DNA of 64,000 bases from Aristolochia californica (taxonomy: Eukaryota; Streptophyta; Magnoliopsida; Piperales; Aristolochiaceae), in NCBI GenBank assembly GCA_029961685.1, contig JARWKL010000010.1, positions 18,559,931 to 18,623,930 of the forward strand, in the 5' to 3' direction. Of the stretch, positions 1 to 13,140 are shown piece by piece (positions within the stretch are counted from its first letter, which is position 1; the number at the start of each line of letters is the position of its first letter). Made by a program: the position numbers and the translations under genes. The notes beneath the pieces are model-generated. The model had not been told where the DNA came from, did no database searches, and was given only the letters and a program-made list of their open reading frames with translations.

Positions 1-1694
1 AAGCATGCATATCCATTTTTTTAAACATTTGTTGAAAAAATCTTTCTTGTAAAAATCCAAGCTATTTGGGTTGAACTAGTGGAATTTCCCAAACTTGAAT
101 AAAAAAACTTTTGTGTTCATTTGTGGTGTGTGAATAAACTTTCTTTCCTTAGGTATGTTACTGTTCAAAATTTTTTCCATACTTAAACTCTAAAATTTTC
201 TTTTTGTTGTGATCTATTTGCCTTTTTTTTGGGGATGAAGGGTGAGTGAAAACACAATGTTTTGATTTAAGATAAAAATATAAGTCTAAAATGGAAATGC
301 ACAACGTACAAATATTAAGAGAGATAATTCCAAAGAGTGTCAGTAATTTTTAGGGGTTGTAAACTACTTTTAGTTTTTCTATTTTATGTTTCGCAATCGT
401 CGGGAAAAGGGGGAGGCGGGGGATTTTTAACTGAGTGTTCACTCCCAATCCGTAAGTCATTTCTTACTAAAATATAGCCCATTGCGCATGATAAATCTCT
501 TTACAATCAACTATGGTTGTTAGATCACCATTTTGTAAATGGGAAAAATAAAGGCTTGTTTGACTAGGGTAAATATTCCACTGCAAATTCACTTGAGGAT
601 TTAATGAGCGTTTATTATTCTTTTTAAAAGGTATGGATCCATAGATCATTTACATCTTTAACATGTTTCAAACATGCATATGCATTTTTATAACATGGGT
701 AGAAGAAATCTCTTTCTTATAGAATTCCTAGCTATTTGGGTTGAACTAGTGGAATTTCCCAAACATGGATAAGTAAACTTTTTGTGTTCATTTGTGGTGT
801 GTGAATAAATTTTCTATTTTTTAAAAAACATTCCTCACATAAACTTTAAAATTTTCATTTTGTTGTAGTGTATTTGTCTTTTTGTTTACAAGATGAAGGG
901 AGAGTGAAAACACAAAGTTTTGATTTAAGAAAAAAGTATACATCCAAAATGGAAATGCACTATGAAAAAATGTAGAGAGTTATAATTCCTAAGAGTGTCT
1001 ATAATTTTTAGGGATTGTAAACTCCTTTTAGTTTTTATTTATTAGGTTTTGCAATCGTAGGAAAAGGGGGAGGTGGGAGATTTTTAACTGAGTGTTGACT
1101 CCCAATCCATAAGTCATTTCTGACAAAAATATAGCCCGTTACTCATGATAAATCACTTTAGAATCATCTATGGTTGTTAGGTCATCTTTTTGTTCATGGG
1201 AAAAATAATGGCTTGTCTGATTCAGGTAAATATCCCACCGCACTTTCACTTAAGACTTTAATGAGCATTGGTTATTCTCTTTAAGAGGTTTGGATCCATA
1301 GGTCATTTGCATCTTTAACATGTTTCAAGCATGCATATCCATTTTTATAACATGTGTAGAATAAATCTCTTTATTATAAAATTCAAAGCTATGATGGTTG
1401 AACTAGTGGAATTTCCCAAACGTGGACAACAAAACTTTTGTGTACATTTGTGGTGTGTAAGTAAATTTTCTTTACTTACATTTGTTAATGTTTTAAATTT
1501 TTTCCATACATAAACTCTAAAATTTTCCTTTTGTTGTGATCTATTTGCCTTTTTTTACGGGATGAATGGAGAGCGACAACTCAAAGTTTGGATTTAAGAA
1601 AAAAATGTACATCTAAAATGGAAATGCACAATGCAAAAATGTAGAGAGCGATAATTCCAAAGTGTGTCTATAACTTTTTGGGAATGTAAACTTC

Positions 1695-1720
1695 GTTTAG
1701 TTTTTATATATTAGGTTTTG
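1695..1720 (-). promoter_or_regulatory. TATA-like box conserved in every monomer (representative)
   Basis: Read on the minus strand, this stretch gives 'cctaatatataaaaactaa', which includes a TATATAAAAA core. The same text recurs once per monomer: in A on the minus strand, and in the B and 55-64 kb arrays on the plus strand (for example 57124-57142). It always lies between the G/C-rich box and the 'agtttacaatcc' block. It could be a TATA box for satellite RNA, but AT-rich DNA yields such strings easily, so promoter activity is only a suggestion. Confidence 0.3.
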
Positions 1721-2715
1721 CAATCGTAGGGAAAAGGGGGAGTCGGGGGATTTTTAGCTGAGTGTTGACTCCCAATCCATAAGTCATTTCTTAAAAAAAT
1801 ATAGCCCGTTATGTATGATAAATCACTTTACAATCACCTATGGTTGTTAGGTCAGCTTTTTGTAAATGACCAAAAAAATGGCTTGTTTGACTCGGGTAAA
1901 TATCCCACCGCAAATTGACTTGAGGATTTAATAAGCGTTTGTTATTTTCTTTAAAAGGTTTGGATCCATAGGTCATTTGCATCTTTAACATGTTTCAAAC
2001 ATGCATATCTATTTTTAAGACATGGGTAGAAGAAATCTCTTCTTTATAAAATTCCAAGCGATTAGGGTTGAATTAGTTGAATTTCCCAAACTTGGATCAG
2101 AAAACTTTTGTGTTCCTTTGTGGTGTGTGAATAAATTTTCTTTACTTACATTTTTTATTGTCTTAATTTTTTTCCACACATAAACTCTAAAATTTTCATT
2201 TTTTTGTGATGCATTTGCCTTTTTGTGTATGGGATGAAGAGAGAGCGAAAACTCAAAGTTTTGATTTAAGAAAAAAGTATACATCTAAAATGCAATTGCA
2301 AAATGCACAAATGTAGAGAGTGATAATTCAAAAGTGTGTGTATAGTTTTTAGGGATTGAAAACTCCTTTTAGTTTTTATATATTAGGTTTTGCAAGCATC
2401 GCGAAAAGGGGGTGGTAGGGGATATTTTGCATAGTGTTGACTCCCAATCTATAAGTCATTACCTAAGAAAATATAGCCCATTACACATGATAAATCACTT
2501 TAGAATCATCTATGGTTGTTAGGTCAGCTTTTTGTAAATGGGAAAAATATTGGCTTGTTTGACTCGGGTAAATATCCTACCGCAAGTTTACTTGAGAATT
2601 TAATGAGCAAGTTCTCTATAAGAGGTTTGGATCAATAGGACATTTGCATCTTTATAATGTTTCAAGGATGCATATCAATTTTTAAAACATCTGTAGATGA
2701 AATCTCTTTCTTATA

Positions 2716-2751
2716 AAATTCCAAGCTATGAGGGTTGAACTAGTGGAATTT
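2716..2751. repeat. Family A first dyad (8-bp stem), representative
   Basis: AAATTCCA at 2716-2723 is the exact reverse complement of TGGAATTT at 2744-2751, with a 20-nt spacer. The same pair occurs in most family A monomers and, reverse-oriented, in the 55.4-64 kb monomers. It is the short-stem form of the element described at 29843-29950 in family B. Confidence 0.8.
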
Positions 2752-5700
2752 GCCCAATGGGGATAACAAAACTTTTGTGTTCATCTGTTGTGTGTGAATA
2801 AATTTTCATTACTTACATTTGTTATTGTTTTATATTTTTTTCATACATCAATTCACAAATTTACATTTTGTTGTGATCTATTTACCTTTTTGTTTACAGG
2901 ATGAAGGAAGAGAGAAAAATAAAAGCTTTGTTTTAAGAAAAAAGTATACATCTAAAATAGAAATGCATAATGCAAAAATGTAGAGGAAGATAATTCCAAA
3001 GAATTGTCAGTAGTTTTTAGGGATTGTAGACTCCTTTCAGTTTTATTTATTAGGTTTTGCAATCGTCGGTAAAAGGGGGAGTCGGGGGATTTTTAACTGA
3101 GTGTTGACTCCCAATCCATAAGTCATTTCTTACAAAAATATTGCCCATAATGTGTGATATTTCACTTTACAATCATCTATGGTTGTTAGGTTAGCTTTTT
3201 GTAAATGGGCAAAAAAATGGCATATTTGACTTGGGTATATATCCCACCGCACGTTTACTTGAGAATTTAATGAGGGTTTGTTATTCACTACAAAATTTTT
3301 GGATCCATAGGTCATTTGCATCTTTAACATGTTTTAAGCATGCATATCCATTTTTAAAACATGTGTTGAAAAAATCTATTTCTTATAAAATTCCAAGCTA
3401 TTATGGTTCAACTAGTGGAACTTCCCAAACTTGAATGAAAAAACTTTTGTTTTCAATTGTGGTGTGTGAATAAATTTTCTTTTTGTTTATATCTATTTGG
3501 TTTTTTGTTTACGGGATGAAGGGATAGCGAAAATTCAAAGTTTTGATTTAAGAAAAAAGTATACAACTAAACTGGAAATGCACAATGCACAAATGTAGAG
3601 AGAGATAATTCCAAAGATTGTCTGTATTTTTTAGGGATTGTAAACTCCTTTTATTTTTTATATGTCACATTTTGCAATCGTCGGTAAAAGGGGGAGTCGG
3701 GAGATTTTTAACTGATTGTTGACTCGCAATCCATAAGTCATTTCTTACAAAAATATAGCCGGTTATGTATGATAAATACTTTAAAATCATCCATGGTTGT
3801 TTGGTCAACTTTTTGTAAATGAGCAAAAAAATGGCTTGTTTGACTCGGGTAAATATCCCACCGCGCGTTCACTTGAGAATTTAATGAGGGTTTTTTATTC
3901 TATTTAAAAAGTTTGGATCCATAGATAATTTGCATCTTTTAACAAGTTTCAAACATGCATATCCATTTTTAAAACATGGGTAGAAGAAATCTTGTTCTTA
4001 TAAAATTCCTAGCTATTAGGGTTGAACTAGTGGAATTTCAAAAACTTGGAAAACAAAACTTTTGTGTTCATTTGTGGTGTGTGAATAAATTTTCTTTACT
4101 TACATTTTTTGTTCTCTTAAAAATTTTCCCCACATAAATTCTAAAATTTTAATTTTTTTGTGATATATTTGCCTTTTTGTTTACGGGATTTAAGAAAAAA
4201 ATATACATCTAAAATAGAAATGCACAATGGACAAATTTAGAGAGAGATAATTCCAAAGTGTGTCTGCAATTTTTAGGGATTGTAAACTCTTTTTAGTTTT
4301 TATATATTAGGTTTTGCAATCGTCGAGAAAAGGGGGAAGTGGGGGATTTTTAACTGAGTGTTGACTCCCAATCCATAAGTCATTCCTTACAAAAATATAG
4401 CCCGTTACGCATGATAAATCACTTTAGAATCATCTATGGCTGTTAGGTCAGCTTTTTGGACTCGGGTAAATATCCTACCACATGTTCACTTGAGAATTTA
4501 ATGACCGTTTGTTATTCTCTTTAAGAGGCTTGGATCCATAGTTCATTTGCATCTTTAACATGTTTCAAGGATGCACATCAATTTTTAAAACATGTGTAGA
4601 AGAAATCTCTTTCTAACAAAATTCCAAGCTATAAGGGTTGAACTAGTGGAATTTCCTAAACGTGGATAACAAAATTTTTTTGTTTATTTGTGGTGGTGTG
4701 TGTATAAATTTTCATTACTTACATTTGTTATTGTTTTAAATTTTATCCATACATAAACTCTAAAGTTTTCATTTTGTGTTGATCTATTTGCCTTTTTGTT
4801 TACGGGATGAAGAGATAGCGAAAACTCAAAGTTTTGATTTAAGAAAAAAGTATACATCTAAAATAGAAATGCACAATGCATAAATGTAGAGAAAGATAAT
4901 TCCAAAGATTGCCAGTAATTTTTAGGGATTGTAAACTCCCTTAAGTTTTTATATATTAGGTTTTGCAATCGTTGGGAAAAGGGGGAGTCGGGGGATTTTT
5001 AACTGAGTGTTGACTCCCAATCCATAAGTCGTTTCTTACAAAAATATTGCCCGATACGCATGATAAATCACTTTAGAATCATTTATGGCTGTGAGGTCAG
5101 CTTTTTGTAAATGGGAAAAATAATGGCTTGTTTGACTCGGGTAAATATCCTACCACACGTTCACTTTAGAATTTAATGAGCGTTTGTTATTCTCTTTAAG
5201 AGGTTTGAATCCATAGGTCACTTGCATCTTTAACATGTTTCAAGGATCCATATCAATTTTTAAAACATGTGTAGAAGAAATCCCTTTCTAATAAAATTCC
5301 AAGCTATGAGGGTTGAACTAGTGGAATTTCCCAAACGTGGATAACAAAAATTTTGTGTTCATTTGTGGTGTGTGAATAAACTTTCTTTACTTACACATGT
5401 TATAGTTTTAAAAAATTTCCATTCTTAAACTCTAAAATTTTCATTTTGTTGTGATCTATTTGCCTATTTTATTTTACAAGATGAAGGGAGAGCAAAAACT
5501 CAAAGTTTTGATTTAAGAAAAAAATATAAATTTAAATTGCAAATGCACAATGCACAAATGTAGAGAACGATAATTCCAAAGAGTGTCTTTAAATTTTAGG
5601 GATTATAAACTACTTTTAGTTTTTATATTTTAGGTATTGCAATCGTATGGAAAAGGGGGAGGCAGGGGATTTTTAACTGAGTGTTGACTCCCAATCCATA

Positions 5701-6570
5701 AGTCATTTCTTAAAAAAATATAGCCCGTTATGCGTGATAAATCACTTTAGAATCATCTATGGTAGTTAGGTCAACTTTTGGGGAATAGGAAAAATAATTG
5801 CTGGTTTGACTGGGCTAGTATCCCACCGCACGTTCACTTGAGAATATAATGAGCATTTTTTATTCTCTTTAAAAGGTTTGGATCCATAGGTCATTTCCAT
5901 ATTTAACATGTTTCCAGCATGCGTATCAATTTTTAAATTATATGTAGGAGAAATCAATTTCTAATAAAATTCCAAGCTATGAGGGTTGAACTAGTGGAAT
6001 TTCCCAAACGTGGATAAAAAAAATTTTGTGTTCATTTGTGGTGTGTGAATAAATTTTCATTACTTACAATGTTTTCCATTCATTAACTCTAAAATTTTTA
6101 ATTTGTTGTGATCTATTTGCCTTTTTGTTTACGGGATGAAGGGAGAACAAAAACTCAAAGTTTTTATTTAAGAAAAAAGTATACATCTAAAATAGAAAAG
6201 TACAATGCAAAAATGTAGAGAGAGATATTTCTAAAGATTGTCTGTAATTTTTAGGGATTGTAAACTCCTTTTAGTATTTATATATTAGGTTTTGCAATCG
6301 TCGGGAAAAGGGGGAGTCAAAGAATTTATAACTGAGTGTTGACTCCCTATCCATAAGTCATTTCTTACAAAAATATAGCACATTGAGTAAGATAAATCAC
6401 TTTACAATCATCTATGGTTGTTAGGTCAGATTTTTGTAAATGGGCAAAAAAATGGCTTGTTTGACTCGGGTAAATATCCCACCGCAAGTTCACTTGAGAA
6501 TTTAATGAGGATTTTTTAATTTGTTTAAAAAGTTTGGATCCATAGGTCATTTGCATCTTTAACAAGTTTA

Positions 6571-9500
6571 AAGCATGCATATCCATTTTTTTAAACATTT
6601 GTTGAAAAAATCTTTCTTGTAAAAATCCAAGCTATTTGGGTTGAACTAGTGGAATTTCCCAAACTTGAATAAAAAAACTTTTGTGTTCATTTGTGGTGTG
6701 TGAATAAACTTTCTTTCCTTAGGTATGTTACTGTTCAAAATTTTTTCCATACTTAAACTCTAAAATTTTCTTTTTGTTGTGATCTATTTGCCTTTTTTTT
6801 GGGGATGAAGGGTGAGTGAAAACACAATGTTTTGATTTAAGATAAAAATATAAGTCTAAAATGGAAATGCACAACGTACAAATATTAAGAGAGATAATTC
6901 CAAAGAGTGTCAGTAATTTTTAGGGGTTGTAAACTACTTTTAGTTTTTCTATTTTATGTTTCGCAATCGTCGGGAAAAGGGGGAGGCGGGGGATTTTTAA
7001 CTGAGTGTTCACTCCCAATCCGTAAGTCATTTCTTACTAAAATATAGCCCATTGCGCATGATAAATCTCTTTACAATCAACTATGGTTGTTAGATCACCA
7101 TTTTGTAAATGGGAAAAATAAAGGCTTGTTTGACTAGGGTAAATATTCCACTGCAAATTCACTTGAGGATTTAATGAGCGTTTATTATTCTTTTTAAAAG
7201 GTATGGATCCATAGATCATTTACATCTTTAACATGTTTCAAACATGCATATGCATTTTTATAACATGGGTAGAAGAAATCTCTTTCTTATAGAATTCCTA
7301 GCTATTTGGGTTGAACTAGTGGAATTTCCCAAACATGGATAAGTAAACTTTTTGTGTTCATTTGTGGTGTGTGAATAAATTTTCTATTTTTTAAAAAACA
7401 TTCCTCACATAAACTTTAAAATTTTCATTTTGTTGTAGTGTATTTGTCTTTTTGTTTACAAGATGAAGGGAGAGTGAAAACACAAAGTTTTGATTTAAGA
7501 AAAAAGTATACATCCAAAATGGAAATGCACTATGAAAAAATGTAGAGAGTTATAATTCCTAAGAGTGTCTATAATTTTTAGGGATTGTAAACTCCTTTTA
7601 GTTTTTATTTATTAGGTTTTGCAATCGTAGGAAAAGGGGGAGGTGGGAGATTTTTAACTGAGTGTTGACTCCCAATCCATAAGTCATTTCTGACAAAAAT
7701 ATAGCCCGTTACTCATGATAAATCACTTTAGAATCATCTATGGTTGTTAGGTCATCTTTTTGTTCATGGGAAAAATAATGGCTTGTCTGATTCAGGTAAA
7801 TATCCCACCGCACTTTCACTTAAGACTTTAATGAGCATTGGTTATTCTCTTTAAGAGGTTTGGATCCATAGGTCATTTGCATCTTTAACATGTTTCAAGC
7901 ATGCATATCCATTTTTATAACATGTGTAGAATAAATCTCTTTATTATAAAATTCAAAGCTATGATGGTTGAACTAGTGGAATTTCCCAAACGTGGACAAC
8001 AAAACTTTTGTGTACATTTGTGGTGTGTAAGTAAATTTTCTTTACTTACATTTGTTAATGTTTTAAATTTTTTCCATACATAAACTCTAAAATTTTCCTT
8101 TTGTTGTGATCTATTTGCCTTTTTTTACGGGATGAATGGAGAGCGACAACTCAAAGTTTGGATTTAAGAAAAAAATGTACATCTAAAATGGAAATGCACA
8201 ATGCAAAAATGTAGAGAGCGATAATTCCAAAGTGTGTCTATAACTTTTTGGGAATGTAAACTTCGTTTAGTTTTTATATATTAGGTTTTGCAATCGTAGG
8301 GAAAAGGGGGAGTCGGGGGATTTTTAGCTGAGTGTTGACTCCCAATCCATAAGTCATTTCTTAAAAAAATATAGCCCGTTATGTATGATAAATCACTTTA
8401 CAATCACCTATGGTTGTTAGGTCAGCTTTTTGTAAATGACCAAAAAAATGGCTTGTTTGACTCGGGTAAATATCCCACCGCAAATTGACTTGAGGATTTA
8501 ATAAGCGTTTGTTATTTTCTTTAAAAGGTTTGGATCCATAGGTCATTTGCATCTTTAACATGTTTCAAACATGCATATCTATTTTTAAGACATGGGTAGA
8601 AGAAATCTCTTCTTTATAAAATTCCAAGCGATTAGGGTTGAATTAGTTGAATTTCCCAAACTTGGATCAGAAAACTTTTGTGTTCCTTTGTGGTGTGTGA
8701 ATAAATTTTCTTTACTTACATTTTTTATTGTCTTAATTTTTTTCCACACATAAACTCTAAAATTTTCATTTTTTTGTGATGCATTTGCCTTTTTGTGTAT
8801 GGGATGAAGAGAGAGCGAAAACTCAAAGTTTTGATTTAAGAAAAAAGTATACATCTAAAATGCAATTGCAAAATGCACAAATGTAGAGAGTGATAATTCA
8901 AAAGTGTGTGTATAGTTTTTAGGGATTGAAAACTCCTTTTAGTTTTTATATATTAGGTTTTGCAAGCATCGCGAAAAGGGGGTGGTAGGGGATATTTTGC
9001 ATAGTGTTGACTCCCAATCTATAAGTCATTACCTAAGAAAATATAGCCCATTACACATGATAAATCACTTTAGAATCATCTATGGTTGTTAGGTCAGCTT
9101 TTTGTAAATGGGAAAAATATTGGCTTGTTTGACTCGGGTAAATATCCTACCGCAAGTTTACTTGAGAATTTAATGAGCAAGTTCTCTATAAGAGGTTTGG
9201 ATCAATAGGACATTTGCATCTTTATAATGTTTCAAGGATGCATATCAATTTTTAAAACATCTGTAGATGAAATCTCTTTCTTATAAAATTCCAAGCTATG
9301 AGGGTTGAACTAGTGGAATTTGCCCAACGGGGATAACAAAACTTTTGTGTTCATCTGTTGTGTGTGAATAAATTTTCATTACTTACATTTGTTATTGTTT
9401 TATATTTTTTTCATACATCAATTCACAAATTTACATTTTGTTGTGATCTATTTACCTTTTTGTTTACAGGATGAAGGAAGAGAGAAAAATAAAAGCTTTG

Positions 9501-12500
9501 TTTTAAGAAAAAAGTATACATCTAAAATAGAAATGCATAATGCAAAAATGTAGAGGGAGATAATTCCAAAGATTGTCAGTAGTTTTTAGGGATTGTAGAC
9601 TCCTTTCAGTTTTTATTTATTAGGTTTTGCAATCGTCGGTAAAAGGGGGAGTCGGGGGATTTTTAACTGAGTGTTGACTCCCAATCCATAAGTCATTTCT
9701 TACAAAAATATTGCCCATAATGTGTGATATTTCACTTTACAATCATCTATGGTTGTTAGGTTAGCTTTTTGTAAATGGGCAAAAAAATGGCATATTTGAC
9801 TTGGGTATATATCCCACCGCACGTTTACTTGAGAATTTAATGAGGGTTTGTTATTCACTACAAAATTTTTGGATCCATAGGTCATTTGCATCTTTAACAT
9901 GTTTTAAGCATGCATATCCATTTTTAAAACATGTGTTGAAAAAATCTATTTCTTATAAAATTCCAAGCTATTATGGTTCAACTAGTGGAACTTCCCAAAC
10001 TTGAATGAAAAAACTTTTGTTTTCAATTGTGGTGTGTGAATAAATTTTCTTTTTGTTTATATCTATTTGGTTTTTTGTTTACGGGATGAAGGGATAGCGA
10101 AAATTCAAAGTTTTGATTTAAGAAAAAAGTATACAACTAAACTGGAAATGCACAATGCACAAATGTAGAGAGAGATAATTCCAAAGATTGTCTGTATTTT
10201 TTAGGGATTGTAAACTCCTTTTATTTTTTATATGTCACATTTTGCAATCGTCGGTAAAAGGGGGAGTCGGGAGATTTTTAACTGATTGTTGACTCGCAAT
10301 CCATAAGTCATTTCTTACAAAAATATAGCCGGTTATGTATGATAAATACTTTAAAATCATCCATGGTTGTTTGGTCAACTTTTTGTAAATGAGCAAAAAA
10401 ATGGCTTGTTTGACTCGGGTAAATATCCCACCGCGCGTTCACTTGAGAATTTAATGAGGGTTTTTTATTCTATTTAAAAAGTTTGGATCCATAGATAATT
10501 TGCATCTTTTAACAAGTTTCAAACATGCATATCCATTTTTAAAACATGGGTAGAAGAAATCTTGTTCTTATAAAATTCCTAGCTATTAGGGTTGAACTAG
10601 TGGAATTTCAAAAACTTGGAAAACAAAACTTTTGTGTTCATTTGTGGTGTGTGAATAAATTTTCTTTACTTACATTTTTTGTTCTCTTAAAAATTTTCCC
10701 CACATAAATTCTAAAATTTTAATTTTTTTGTGATATATTTGCCTTTTTGTTTACGGGATTTAAGAAAAAAATATACATCTAAAATAGAAATGCACAATGG
10801 ACAAATTTAGAGAGAGATAATTCCAAAGTGTGTCTGCAATTTTTAGGGATTGTAAACTCTTTTTAGTTTTTATATATTAGGTTTTGCAATCGTCGAGAAA
10901 AGGGGGAAGTGGGGGATTTTTCACTGAGTGTTGACTCCCAATCCATAAGTCATTCCTTACAAAAATATAGCCCGTTACGCATGATAAATCACTTTAGAAT
11001 CATCTATGGCTGTTAGGTCAGCTTTTTGGACTCGGGTAAATATCCTACCACATGTTCACTTGAGAATTTAATGACCGTTTGTTATTCTCTTTAAGAGGCT
11101 TGGATCCATAGTTCATTTGCATCTTTAACATGTTTCAAGGATGCACATCAATTTTTAAAACATGTGTAGAAGAAATCTCTTTCTAACAAAATTCCAAGCT
11201 ATAAGGGTTGAACTAGTGGAATTTCCTAAACGTGGATAACAAAATTTTTTTGTTTATTTGTGGTGGTGTGTGTATAAATTTTCATTACTTACATTTGTTA
11301 TTGTTTTAAATTTTATCCATACATAAACTCTAAAGTTTTCATTTTGTGTTGATCTATTTGCCTTTTTGTTTACGGGATGAAGAGATAGCGAAAACTCAAA
11401 GTTTTGATTTAAGAAAAAAGTATACATCTAAAATAGAAATGCACAATGCATAAATGTAGAGAAAGATAATTCCAAAGATTGCCAGTAATTTTTAGGGATT
11501 GTAAACTCCCTTAAGTTTTTATATATTAGGTTTTGCAATCGTTGGGAAAAGGGGGAGTCGGGGGATTTTTAACTGAGTGTTGACTCCCAATCCATAAGTC
11601 GTTTCTTACAAAAATATTGCCCGATACGCATGATAAATCACTTTAGAATCATTTATGGCTGTGAGGTCAGCTTTTTGTAAATGGGAAAAATAATGGCTTG
11701 TTTGACTCGGGTAAATATCCTACCACACGTTCACTTTAGAATTTAATGAGCGTTTGTTATTCTCTTTAAGAGGTTTGAATCCATAGGTCACTTGCATCTT
11801 TAACATGTTTCAAGGATCCATATCAATTTTTAAAACATGTGTAGAAGAAATCCCTTTCTAATAAAATTCCAAGCTATGAGGGTTGAACTAGTGGAATTTT
11901 CCAAACGTGGATAACAAAAATTTTGTGTTCATTTGTGGTGTGTGAATAAACTTTCTTTACTTACACATGTTATAGTTTTAAAAAATTTCCATTCTTAAAC
12001 TCTAAAATTTTCATTTTGTTGTGATCTATTTGCCTATTTTATTTTACAAGATGAAGGGAGAGCAAAAACTCAAAGTTTTGATTTAAGAAAAAAATATAAA
12101 TTTAAATTGCAAATGCACAATGCACAAATGTAGAGAACGATAATTCCAAAGAGTGTCTTTAAATTTTAGGGATTATAAACTACTTTTAGTTTTTATATTT
12201 TAGGTATTGCAATCGTATGGAAAAGGGGGAGGCAGGGGATTTTTAACTGAGTGTTGACTCCCAATCCATAAGTCATTTCTTAAAAAAATATAGCCCGTTA
12301 TGCGTGATAAATCACTTTAGAATCATCTATGGTAGTTAGGTCAACTTTTGGGGAATAGGAAAAATAATTGCTGGTTTGACTGGGCTAGTATCCCACCGCA
12401 CGTTCACTTGAGAATATAATGAGCATTTTTTATTCTCTTTAAAAGGTTTGGATCCATAGGTCATTTCCATATTTAACATGTTTCCAGCATGCGTATCAAT

Positions 12501-13140
12501 TTTTAAATTATATGTAGGAGAAATCAATTTCTAATAAAATTCCAAGCTATGAGGGTTGAACTAGTGGAATTTCCCAAACGTGGATAAAAAAAATTTTGTG
12601 TTCATTTGTGGTGTGTGAATAAATTTTCATTACTTACAATGTTTTCCATTCATTAACTCTAAAATTTTTAATTTGTTGTGATCTATTTGCCTTTTTGTTT
12701 ACGGGATGAAGGGAGAACAAAAACTCAAAGTTTTTATTTAAGAAAAAAGTATACATCTAAAATAGAAAAGTACAATGCAAAAATGTAGAGAGAGATATTT
12801 CTAAAGATTGTCTGTAATTTTTAGGGATTGTAAACTCCTTTTAGTATTTATATATTAGGTTTTGCAATCGTCGGGAAAAGGGGGAGTCAAAGAATTTATA
12901 ACTGAGTGTTGACTCCCTATCCATAAGTCATTTCTTACAAAAATATAGCACATTGAGTAAGATAAATCACTTTACAATCATCTATGGTTGTTAGGTCAGA
13001 TTTTTGTAAATGGGCAAAAAAATGGCTTGTTTGACTCGGGTAAATATCCCACCGCAAGTTCACTTGAGAATTTAATGAGGATTTTTTAATTTGTTTAAAA
13101 AGTTTGGATCCATAGGTCATTTGCATCTTTAACAAGTTTA
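6571..13140 (+). repeat. Family A satellite, 10-monomer higher-order repeat, copy 2
   Basis: Second full 6,570-bp unit. Differences from copy 1 found by reading are few: 2758 T versus 9328 C, 2987 A versus 9557 G, 4352 A versus 10922 C, 5330 C versus 11900 T. There is also a pair of compensating one-base indels near 3002 and 3040, which leaves the period exactly 6,570. Such similarity between whole units, against strong divergence between the ten monomers inside a unit, means the unit was duplicated recently as a block. Confidence 0.96.

Larger units (their letters stand above)
1..6570 (+). repeat. Family A satellite, 10-monomer higher-order repeat, copy 1
   Basis: Ten tandem monomers make a 6,570-bp unit; position 1 matches 6571 and 13141 exactly. 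Using the conserved catgcat-like anchor at 4, 673, 1330, 2000, 2667, 3339, 3954, 4570, 5245 and 5918, the monomers are 669, 657, 670, 667, 672, 615, 616, 675, 673 and 656 bp long. Each has the same order of landmarks: a G-rich box (gaaaagggggag...ggggga), 'gactcccaatccataagtc', a BamHI-like ggatcc, the catgcat core, and 'gaactagtggaattt'. Monomers 6 and 7 are about 50 bp short, 6 through loss just before 'ctatttgg' and 7 around the 'acgggat' box. Orientation '+' is arbitrary: this is the reference direction for the window. No gene is seen. Confidence 0.96.
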